A stretch of 21,104 bases of DNA from JACQQW01 sp964520655. GTDB taxonomy: Bacteria > Omnitrophota > Gorgyraeia > Zapsychrales > Fredricksoniimonadaceae. Positions 14,461 to 21,104 of this stretch are shown one piece after another. Made by a program: the position numbers and the translations under genes. The notes beneath the pieces are model-generated. The model was not told the origin of the DNA, made no database searches, and was given only the letters and a program-made list of their open reading frames with translations. Each line of letters starts with the position of its first letter. The stretch's first letter is position 1. The DNA lies in the NCBI GenBank assembly GCA_964520655.1, contig CAZFNI010000027.1, forward strand, positions 1 to 21,104, given 5' to 3'.

Positions 14461-17400
14461 TTATGCAGGATCCGCCGCTTTTCTTTCCCGCGCAAAAAGG
14501 GTGTACACGCAAGGAACGACGAACAGCGTGAAGAACGTGGAGACCAGAACCCCCCCGATGATCGCGACCGACATGGGGACACGCACCTCAGCGCCGGGGC
14601 CTAAGGCCAGCGCCGGCGGGATAGCCGCGGCGATCGTCGCGGCGGAAGTCATCAAGATAGGACGCAAACGCACCGGACAGGCTTTTAATAACGCGTCCTT
14701 CACATTAAGACCCGTATCCCTCATCTGATTAGTGAAGTCGACAAGCAGGATCGAATTCTTTTTAACGATCCCCATGAGCAGCACCAAACCGATCATGCTG
14801 TAAAGGTTCATGGACTGTCCAGCGACCCATAACGCGATCAATGCGCCGGAAACGGAGAACGGCAGCGCCATCAAGACCGTAAATGGATGCGCATAACTGT
14901 TAAACTGCGATGCCAGCACCATGTAGGCAACAAAGATACCCAAGATAAAAACCATTCCCAAACTGCTGTTGGATTCCTTGGCTGTCTGGGTCGTGCCGGT
15001 GAACACCGCCGTGTACCCCGCCGGTAAAATATCCCTGGCGATCTTTCGTGCCTGCTCCACAGCTGCGGCCTGGGACTTATTGGCCGCCACATTGGCAAAG
15101 ACCGTGATAGCGCGCTCCCTGGATTTCCGGGTGATATTGACCGCCGCCGGACGTTCTTTGACCGTCACCAGATCTTTTAACTGCACCATCTCGCCGTGAT
15201 TATTCCAAACGTATAACTTGCCGATATCCTCTACCCTCGCCCGCTGTTCCGGCTTTAAACGCACCCGCACATCATAACGCTTATCTTGAGGAGAATATTT
15301 CGAGATCTTGGCCCCGCCGATCGCCACATTGACCGCCTGATTGATATCCTCGATGCTCACCCCGCGTTTAGCCGCCGTCAACCGGTCAGGGATGATATCG
15401 ATCTCATTAGCCCCTTCCAGATAATCCGTATCCACATCGACAAACAACTTATCGGCCGCCATCGCTTCACGGATCTGTTTGGCATAACCCCATAAAGCCT
15501 GCCAGTCAGGACCCTGCACCGCCATTTCAATGGGGAAACCGCGCTTGGCCGAAAACCCGCTTATCGACAAGTCTTGGATGAACGCTTTCACACCGGGGAT
15601 CTTGTTGATCTCCTTACGGAACACGACCATCAATTCTTTCTGGCTAAGCGGCTTCTTATTGGGCGAGACAACCGGACGGTCTTTAGGCTGTTTGAACGTC
15701 ACAAAAATGCTGGCCTCATTGACCTGGCCTCCACCGAAACCGCCGACAGCGCAGAAATACCTGTCTATTTCTGGACGGGAAAGAATGAACTTCTCGACCT
15801 CTTTGACTTTGCTGTCCGTTGCCGTGATCGAGGAACCGACAGGGGTACGGATCTTACACAAGAACATGCTCTGGTCCTGCGGCGGGACAAATTCATTCCG
15901 CATGAATTTCATGATAACCAAAGAGCCGGCAAAGAAAATGACCGACAGGACCATCACCAACCAGCGTCGGCGTAACGCCAGTGCCAGCCCCTGATGATAG
16001 CGATCCGCCAGCCAATGAAAAGAACGTTCGACCGCTTTGCCGAATGCCGTGCGGCGTTCCCCGGAATGCAGGAACTGTGCGCAGCGCATAGGCGTTAACA
16101 TCAATGCTTCCAGCAATGAGATCGCTACGGCAACGGAGATGGTGACGCCGAACTGAAAGAAGAATTTACCGATGATGCCTGTCATGAACGCCACCGGCAG
16201 AAATATCGCAATGATGGCCAAGGTCGCCGCCAGGGCAGCAAAAGTGATCTGACGCGCGCCCTCCTGTGCGGCTTTCAACCTGTCCGCCCCAGCCTCCTGA
16301 TAACGGATGATATTTTCCAACACCATGATCGCATCATCCACGACGATCCCGATCGCCAACGACAACCCCAGGACCGTGAAGGTGTTAAGCGTAAAACCTA
16401 AAAAATTAATGACGATGAAGGTGCCGATGATCGAGGTGGGAATGGCCATGAGGATATTGACCGTGGCCGTCCATGACCCCAGAAAGATCCAGCAGACAAG
16501 CGAGGTGACCAGCGCCGATAAGATCAAGGTGAAGATCAGCTCATGCATGGAGTCTTCAATGAAACGCGTGCGATTGATCGTCGGCTCAAGCGCCATGCCC
16601 GGGGGCAGCTGCTTTTGTATCTCTTTTAAACGCTTAAATATCCCCCGGCTGACCTCGACTTCATTAGAACCTGTCTGCTTGCGGATGCCAAGGCCGATGG
16701 CCGGCTTGCCGTTACTGCGGGAAATGCGGCGCACATCATCCAGGCCGTCTTCCACGACCGCGACATCTTTCAAATAAAGCTCCTTAAAGACCGGCGCCCC
16801 GTTGCGGCTATTGATCAAAATATTCCCGAAATCATCAACGGACTTGGCCTCACCCATCGCCCTGACGCTTTGTTCCATCTCACTGGATTCAATACGTCCG
16901 GCAGGGATCTCTTCATGCTGGGACTGGATAGCCCTGACAACATCATTGACGGTCAATTCATTGGCTGTCAACTTATCCGTATCCACCCACACCCTCAGAT
17001 TGGGCTGAACAAAACCACCCAGAGCCACATCCCCCACGCCGCGCACGGTGGCGAACTTATCCTGCAAATGGTCCTGAACATAAGCCATCAATTCTCTTGG
17101 CGAACGATCACCGGTCAACGCCAGCCAGGCGATGGGCTGCTGAGCAGGGTTACGCTTGGTAACGATCGGAGGGTCGATGTCTTTGGGCAGCAAGCGCTGG
17201 GCCTGGGAAATTTTTGTCTGTACTTCCTGAACGGCAAAATCAATGGGGCGGTCGATCTGAAGCTCAACAGTGACGCTGGCAGATCCATTGGTCACGCTGG
17301 AAGACACATCCTTGACCCCATCGATAGACATAAGCGACTGTTCGATAATGTCCACAACCTGGGACTCCATGACCTCCGGCGCAGCCCCGGCCCAACTGAC

Positions 17401-17544
17401 ATCGATCGAGATGACCGGGAATTCCACGTCAGGAAGCTGGCTGACACCCATACTCTTGTATCCGATCAAGCCGAAAACGATCAACCCGATCATGACCATC
17501 CAGGCAAACACCGGCCGCTTGATCGACAGGTCAGAAAGCGTCAT
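14461..17544 (-). CDS. RND efflux pump, HAE1 type (AcrB/MdtB-like)
   Basis: The 1027-residue length is normal for HAE1 pumps. It starts MTLSDLSIKRPVFAWM, and the first periplasmic loop has the LPDVEFPVI segment typical of MdtB/MexW-like members. The proton-relay residues are present: D403-D404 in membrane segment 4 (LAIGIVVDDAIMVLENI) and K928/K929 in segment 10 (MGIVKKNSILLVDF). The N- and C-halves are both complete with two large periplasmic loops, so no truncation is seen. It exports drugs, detergents or envelope-derived compounds through an outer-membrane channel with an adaptor. Ribosome site GGAGAA precedes the ATG at 17544, which lies 14 bases inside the end of the TolC-like gene. No adaptor gene is in the operon. 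Substrate is not predictable. Confidence 0.93.
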   Translation of the reverse strand: MTLSDLSIKRPVFAWMVMIGLIVFGLIGYKSMGVSQLPDVEFPVISIDVSWAGAAPEVMESQVVDIIEQSLMSIDGVKDVSSSVTNGSASVTVELQIDRPIDFAVQEVQTKISQAQRLLPKDIDPPIVTKRNPAQQPIAWLALTGDRSPRELMAYVQDHLQDKFATVRGVGDVALGGFVQPNLRVWVDTDKLTANELTVNDVVRAIQSQHEEIPAGRIESSEMEQSVRAMGEAKSVDDFGNILINSRNGAPVFKELYLKDVAVVEDGLDDVRRISRSNGKPAIGLGIRKQTGSNEVEVSRGIFKRLKEIQKQLPPGMALEPTINRTRFIEDSMHELIFTLILSALVTSLVCWIFLGSWTATVNILMAIPTSIIGTFIVINFLGFTLNTFTVLGLSLAIGIVVDDAIMVLENIIRYQEAGADRLKAAQEGARQITFAALAATLAIIAIFLPVAFMTGIIGKFFFQFGVTISVAVAISLLEALMLTPMRCAQFLHSGERRTAFGKAVERSFHWLADRYHQGLALALRRRWLVMVLSVIFFAGSLVIMKFMRNEFVPPQDQSMFLCKIRTPVGSSITATDSKVKEVEKFILSRPEIDRYFCAVGGFGGGQVNEASIFVTFKQPKDRPVVSPNKKPLSQKELMVVFRKEINKIPGVKAFIQDLSISGFSAKRGFPIEMAVQGPDWQALWGYAKQIREAMAADKLFVDVDTDYLEGANEIDIIPDRLTAAKRGVSIEDINQAVNVAIGGAKISKYSPQDKRYDVRVRLKPEQRARVEDIGKLYVWNNHGEMVQLKDLVTVKERPAAVNITRKSRERAITVFANVAANKSQAAAVEQARKIARDILPAGYTAVFTGTTQTAKESNSSLGMVFILGIFVAYMVLASQFNSYAHPFTVLMALPFSVSGALIALWVAGQSMNLYSMIGLVLLMGIVKKNSILLVDFTNQMRDTGLNVKDALLKACPVRLRPILMTSAATIAAAIPPALALGPGAEVRVPMSVAIIGGVLVSTFFTLFVVPCVYTLFARERKAADPA

Positions 17545-18808
17545 TGTCTAATTCTCCGATAGCCGCTTTAAACGACCAATAGGAACGCTGGGTTTCATTT
17601 TTGACGGCGATAAACTCTAATCTGACCGCCTGCAGATCTTCCAAAGCCTGCAACACTTCCAGATTGCTCACGAGGCTGTTGGCATAATCCTTGACATGCA
17701 GGTCATAATTCTTCTGGGCCGATTCGACGGCTTTCGCGAACGCCTCCGTACGCTGTTGACCAAAATTCAACGCAATATAGGTGTTGGTGATGTCCAGCCT
17801 GGCACGGCGCAGGGCTTGGGCCGATTTAAGCTGGTCCATCTTCGCCTGGGCCCTGGCCTCAATGACCTTGCCTTTGGTTTCGCCGCTGTTAAACACCGGG
17901 ACAGAAACATTGAGCGTCACATCCCAATCGGAATCCGCCATGCTGCCCACCCGCTTCGTATAGGAATTCCCGACGACATTGACCGTTGGCCAATAACCGG
18001 ACCTGGCCGCAACTTCATTTTTCTGAGAAACCATACTGGCATTCAAAGCCGCCTTCACATCCGCGCGCGCTTCTGCTTTCTTTAAATACCAGGCAACATC
18101 TTTGAGCGCCCCCAAGACAACATCTTCCTTACTGATGCCCTGTATTTCTTTACCGACGAGAAATGACAACAGTGACAATGCCGCGGCTTCCTGGGCCTTG
18201 ACATTCTCGATCTTAGCCTGATTCTGGAAATACCGGGACTCAATGTTGACTGTCTCGGAATCGCGCGAACGCCCCAGGGCCTGTCGGCGTTTAACTTCGG
18301 CCAGGCGCTGCGTTAACGCTTCACTGATCACGATCAACACCGCCAACTCCTCTTGATAGTTTTTAAGCAAATAGAACGCATCGCTCACATCGACGAACAG
18401 CAGCTGTCTGGCGCGTTCCAGTTCGGCTTGATGCTGTTTATGCAGGGCGCGGCTGGCGCCGATAGCGGCAAATTCTTTAAATCCCGAGAATAAAGGCTGT
18501 GTCAAATTAAACGCGCTGCCGGGGGTATAATGCCTTGCGGAATTGTCAGAAGACTTGTCCTGCCATTTAGAGGTTGCGCCCCAGGAGAGCTGCGGCAATG
18601 CCGTGCTTAAGGCCTGATAAAACTTCCCTTCAGCCTCTTTGATCGTTTCCTCATCGATCGCAATGGTCTCGCTTTGTTTCAATGCCAAAGCGCAAGCTTC
18701 TTTCAAGGTCAACGCTTCCCCGGGGGGTACAGAAAGATCCTGAGCAAAAGCAAATGACGTCATCATGACGGCGGCCGCGGCAACGATCTTCAAATGGGTC
18801 CTGTGCAT
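17531..18808 (-). CDS. TolC-family outer membrane efflux factor
   Basis: A 425-residue protein with a signal peptide (residues 1-22, ending FAFA before QDL). Two repeated outer-membrane-efflux domains follow: LTLKEACALALKQSETI near residue 33 begins the first, and ADVKAALNASMVSQKNEVAARSG near 250 the second. Long amphipathic helices (QAKIENVKAQEAAALSLLSF, RAQAKMDQLKSAQALRRARL) form the periplasmic tunnel in this family. It would dock with the RND pump encoded next, with a 14-base overlap between the genes. It starts five bases after the MscS-like stop with only a weak ribosome site, so translation is probably coupled to the upstream gene. Confidence 0.92.
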   Translation of the reverse strand: MHRTHLKIVAAAAVMMTSFAFAQDLSVPPGEALTLKEACALALKQSETIAIDEETIKEAEGKFYQALSTALPQLSWGATSKWQDKSSDNSARHYTPGSAFNLTQPLFSGFKEFAAIGASRALHKQHQAELERARQLLFVDVSDAFYLLKNYQEELAVLIVISEALTQRLAEVKRRQALGRSRDSETVNIESRYFQNQAKIENVKAQEAAALSLLSFLVGKEIQGISKEDVVLGALKDVAWYLKKAEARADVKAALNASMVSQKNEVAARSGYWPTVNVVGNSYTKRVGSMADSDWDVTLNVSVPVFNSGETKGKVIEARAQAKMDQLKSAQALRRARLDITNTYIALNFGQQRTEAFAKAVESAQKNYDLHVKDYANSLVSNLEVLQALEDLQAVRLEFIAVKNETQRSYWSFKAAIGELDNDAF

Positions 18809-18813
18809 AACAA

Positions 18814-19356
18814 TTATTTTTCCGGCTCTATCGTGATCTTATCCGCGGTCACTTTGGAATTCGGCACGATCACCCGCTGCTTGGCATCGGTGATGATGAT
18901 GGTATTAAAGATCTGTATCTCGTGGACGCGTCCTTTGGCACCGCCAGCCTCGATCATGTCTCCCACTTTAAACGGTTGAAAAAGGATGAGCATGACACCG
19001 GAAGCGAAATTAGACAATGACCCCTGCAACGCCAGACCAACCGCCAGCGAAGCAGCACCGACGACAGCGATAAAAGAACTTGTTTCAACGCCCAACTTAT
19101 TAAGCGACGCAATGACCACAAAAGTCATGGCACCGTAAAAGGCCAAATGCCGGGTGAACGATCCGATCGTCTTATTGATCTTGGCGCGCTCCATGGCCTC
19201 CTCGATCAGCTTCGCCACCAGATTCGCAGCCCATTTCCCGATAAAAAAGATCGCGCACGCGGCGATGATATTTAACCCATAGGTAATGGCCATTGTGTAA
19301 ACAGTATTCATGACGCCTTCCATCTTTTCAACCCCTTCCATGAATGAATTAAACAT
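18814..19356 (-). CDS. Short MscS-like mechanosensitive channel lacking the C-terminal cytoplasmic domain
   Basis: The 180-residue protein carries the MscS core: three membrane segments, with the pore helix VVGAASLAVGLALQGSLSNF and its small-residue packing pattern, followed by the beta domain (FKVGDMIEAGGAKGRVHEIQ, then VIVPNSKVTADK). It stops about ten residues later, whereas E. coli MscS (286 residues) continues with a mixed alpha/beta domain that builds the cytoplasmic cage. The TolC-like gene starts five bases downstream, so there is no room for a frameshifted remainder. Its ATG overlaps the MsrA stop by one base (TAATG). It would protect against osmotic downshift if functional; loss of the cage could change gating. 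Confidence 0.85.
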   Translation of the reverse strand: MFNSFMEGVEKMEGVMNTVYTMAITYGLNIIAACAIFFIGKWAANLVAKLIEEAMERAKINKTIGSFTRHLAFYGAMTFVVIASLNKLGVETSSFIAVVGAASLAVGLALQGSLSNFASGVMLILFQPFKVGDMIEAGGAKGRVHEIQIFNTIIITDAKQRVIVPNSKVTADKITIEPEK

Positions 19357-19967
19357 TATTGTTCTTTGCCCCAGTATTTTTCTTTGAATTCTTCCCGGCC
19401 GGTATTGTCGTGGTACATCTGATAGCGCTGCGGACTTTTCTTATAGTATGCCTGATGATAATCCTCGGCGGGATAGAACGTTGTTGCGGCAACGATCTGT
19501 GTTTCGATCGGCCCGTCGAACTTCCCTGAATCGGTCAAGGCTTTCCTGGAGGCCTCGGCTATTTTTTTCTGGGCCTCGTCATGATAGAACACCGCGCTGC
19601 GGTACTGGGTGCCGTGATCAACGAACTGGGCATCCCTGGCCGTCGGATCGATATTGCGCCAAAAAATATCCAAGAGATGCTCATAAGTGACTTGGCTTGG
19701 ATCATAGGTGATCTGGATCGCTTCGGCATGCCCAGTCTCCCCACTTGAGACTTCCTCATAGGTGGGATTATCCACGTGCCCGCCGGTATACCCCACGACT
19801 GTTTTGATAACCCCTTTCGTACGGTCAAAAAACGGCTGCATGCACCAAAAACATCCTCCGGCAAATGTCGCTTTGGCTTCCATCGGCTGTTGACCTTTCT
19901 CTTGAGCCATGCCGTTGACAGAAAAGAATATCCCCAAACATAATAACAGCGGCAGGCGTTTTTTCAT
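19356..19967 (-). CDS. msrA: Periplasmic peptide methionine sulfoxide reductase A
   Basis: A 203-residue MsrA with a signal peptide (residues 1-21, ending GMAQ), so it acts in the periplasm or at the envelope. The catalytic motif GGCFWC gives C39 as nucleophile; SSGETGHAEAIQITYDP and DHGTQYRSAVFYHDE are conserved family segments. It reduces the S-form of methionine sulfoxide in proteins. There is no cysteine near the C-terminus, where E. coli MsrA has its resolving pair; C42 in the motif is the only other cysteine in the mature protein. Its gene directly abuts the DsbD-type gene (TAA then ATG), which fits the latter supplying its reducing power. Confidence 0.95.
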   Translation of the reverse strand: MKKRLPLLLCLGIFFSVNGMAQEKGQQPMEAKATFAGGCFWCMQPFFDRTKGVIKTVVGYTGGHVDNPTYEEVSSGETGHAEAIQITYDPSQVTYEHLLDIFWRNIDPTARDAQFVDHGTQYRSAVFYHDEAQKKIAEASRKALTDSGKFDGPIETQIVAATTFYPAEDYHQAYYKKSPQRYQMYHDNTGREEFKEKYWGKEQ

Positions 19968-21041
19968 TTACGGTGCTTTCTGGAAATGTTTGGCCTGGGC
20001 AGCAAGCCGTTCCAGGAATTTCTTCTTGGAACCGGCCCCCTCCATGCGCAATGACTTGATCTCATCGCCGTGCTCGTCTAGGAACAGAATGCTGGGAAGA
20101 CCAATGATGCCGTATTTATCCAATATCTTTGAAACAGCCGGGTCATCCTGATTAGTGGCATCCACGCGCAGGGTCACGACATTGGCCAGCGCCTGCACAA
20201 CATCAGGCTTGGAGAGCACCATGGCATCGAACTCATGGCAGCTTAAACACCAGTCGGCATAGAAATCGATGATCACAGGCTTATGCGCCCCGACCGATGT
20301 GACCACTTCCCCGATCCTAAACGGTTTCCAGCGCACCGATGATCCCTCTTGAGGATGGATGCGCAAAGCCAGCGACAAATAAAAGATAGCAAAGGCCATC
20401 AGCACCACAGCGAAGAGGCGTTCCACCCAGATAAGCCATCGGCCCGCTTTAGGCAAATTGACCGCCAGATGCGAAAATGTCCCTAACAGCAAATACGGCA
20501 GCCCCATGCCGCAGGAGAATATAAAGAATGCCGTCAGCCCGAACTGCGGATCCCCGCGTTCAGCAACAGCCCCCAGAAGGGCGATCACCGGAGGGCCGAT
20601 GCAGGGAGCGGCAAAAACACCAACAAGCATCCCCGAGAGGAATAATCCCGCATAGTCCGCGCGGCGTAAAACGGCCAGCCGACTAAGTAATTCTGCCGGA
20701 GGACGGATCTTAAAAAGGCCGAACATCGATGCCGACAACAGCGCCATCAAGACACCGACACCGCCTAATACCCAGCGGTTCTGTAAAAAAGAACCAAAAA
20801 GCTTTCCCGTCGTGGCGGCAAAATATCCCAACGCGCTGTACATCACCGCGATCCCCAAAAAATAGGCGACAGCCTTGAAAAAAGAATGCTGCAACGTTTC
20901 CTGTTTGGTGAATTCCGGCTTGAAAAGGGAGATCGTCACCGTGAACATCGGGTAGACGCAGGGCGTCACATTGACCGCCATCCCGGTGAGGAAAAAACCG
21001 AGGTAAGTTAAAAAATCGGGGCTTTGCAGAGTTTCGCCCAT
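19968..21041 (-). CDS. dsbD: DsbD-type thiol:disulfide transporter, membrane plus thioredoxin domain, no N-terminal alpha domain
   Basis: A 357-residue protein, against about 565 for E. coli DsbD. Residues 10-225 are the eight-segment membrane domain with its cysteine pair C28 (NVTPCVYPM) and C147 (AAPCIGPP). After a linker, residues about 245-350 are a thioredoxin-fold domain with C265-C268 (ADWCLSC) and the cis-proline loop GLP (P316). The immunoglobulin-like alpha domain that normally hands electrons to DsbC/DsbE is absent, so the thioredoxin domain itself probably faces the partner. It moves electrons from cytoplasmic thioredoxin to the periplasm; the next gene encodes periplasmic MsrA, a likely acceptor. 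The start codon lies against a hairpin that overlaps its ribosome site (see separate entry). Confidence 0.92.
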   Translation of the reverse strand: MGETLQSPDFLTYLGFFLTGMAVNVTPCVYPMFTVTISLFKPEFTKQETLQHSFFKAVAYFLGIAVMYSALGYFAATTGKLFGSFLQNRWVLGGVGVLMALLSASMFGLFKIRPPAELLSRLAVLRRADYAGLFLSGMLVGVFAAPCIGPPVIALLGAVAERGDPQFGLTAFFIFSCGMGLPYLLLGTFSHLAVNLPKAGRWLIWVERLFAVVLMAFAIFYLSLALRIHPQEGSSVRWKPFRIGEVVTSVGAHKPVIIDFYADWCLSCHEFDAMVLSKPDVVQALANVVTLRVDATNQDDPAVSKILDKYGIIGLPSILFLDEHGDEIKSLRMEGAGSKKKFLERLAAQAKHFQKAP

Positions 21042-21069
21042 AGATGTCCTCCTGTGTAGAAGGACATCT
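21042..21069 (-). promoter_or_regulatory. Hairpin partly masking the ribosome binding site of the DsbD-MsrA operon
   Basis: On the transcript, AGATGTCCT pairs perfectly with AGGACATCT over 9 bp around a 10-base loop. The ribosome site AGGAGG spans the end of the loop and the start of the right arm, and the AUG follows the stem directly. It could lower translation until melted or bound, as in RNA thermometers or translational operators. A TATTAT box (complement of about 21075-21080) lies just upstream, so the transcript may begin at or near this stem. Confidence 0.5.
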
Positions 21070-21104
21070 TAACATAATATCCGCATCTATCCAGTTTTTA
21101 GCTT

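Noticed and set aside
16870..17562. 230-codon plus-strand open frame
   Set aside because: It is antisense to the conserved first part of the RND pump, with His/Asp-rich translation typical of a shadow frame.

Overview
The window reads as chromosomal DNA of a Gram-negative-type (two-membrane) bacterium of roughly balanced base composition. It holds an outer-membrane TolC-like factor, an RND pump, type IV pilin-like proteins, several proteins with N-terminal signal peptides and a periplasmic thiol-redox system. The large secreted protein at the left edge strongly resembles, from memory, a family of long uncharacterised exported proteins seen in Omnitrophota (former OP3) genomes. I therefore favour Omnitrophota or a close relative, as recall rather than a search result. 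No tRNA, rRNA, CRISPR array, transposase, integrase or phage gene is visible.

Layout. (1) 1-2565, minus: a partial exported protein of at least 855 residues whose reading frame runs off the left edge, with a palindromic insert in a linker. (2) 2566-2814: an AT-rich divergent promoter region; then 2815-3483, plus: a secreted Thr/Ser/Gly-rich repeat protein, ending in a hairpin shared with the tail of the convergent next gene. (3) 7315 down to 3485, minus: a compact operon of a 63-residue exported peptide, an exported SH3-NlpC/P60 peptidase, an L-Ala-D/L-Glu epimerase and a DUF819 membrane protein. The last three overlap end to end, and together they look like a peptidoglycan-peptide salvage line. 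(4) 7500-10315, plus: PilV-like, PilW-like and PilX/DUF4900-like pilus minor subunits, followed at 10359-12377 by a TMTC-like membrane glycosyltransferase with C-terminal TPRs that could modify them. (5) 12364-14100: a divergent OsmC-like peroxide/thiol protein (minus) and an MFS exporter (plus). (6) 14101-14460: a gene-free region between convergent genes holding a 168-nt fold-back structure and a second hairpin. (7) 21041 down to 14461, minus: a tight operon of DsbD-type thiol transporter, periplasmic MsrA, short MscS-like channel, TolC-like factor and HAE1-type RND pump. No membrane-fusion adaptor gene is present in the window.

How the genes work together. The right-hand operon combines repair of oxidised envelope proteins (electrons from the cytoplasm through DsbD to periplasmic MsrA), osmotic or pressure relief and efflux, so an envelope-stress theme is likely. 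The middle cluster suggests assembly and possibly glycosylation of a type IV pilus tip. The left-centre operon suggests uptake and metabolism of cell-wall peptides. The items I would look at first are the ribosome-site hairpin ahead of the DsbD operon, the fold-back element at 14173-14340, the in-frame palindrome in the large exported protein, the two apparently leaderless starts with identical promoter spacing, and the salvage operon with DUF819 as candidate transporter.
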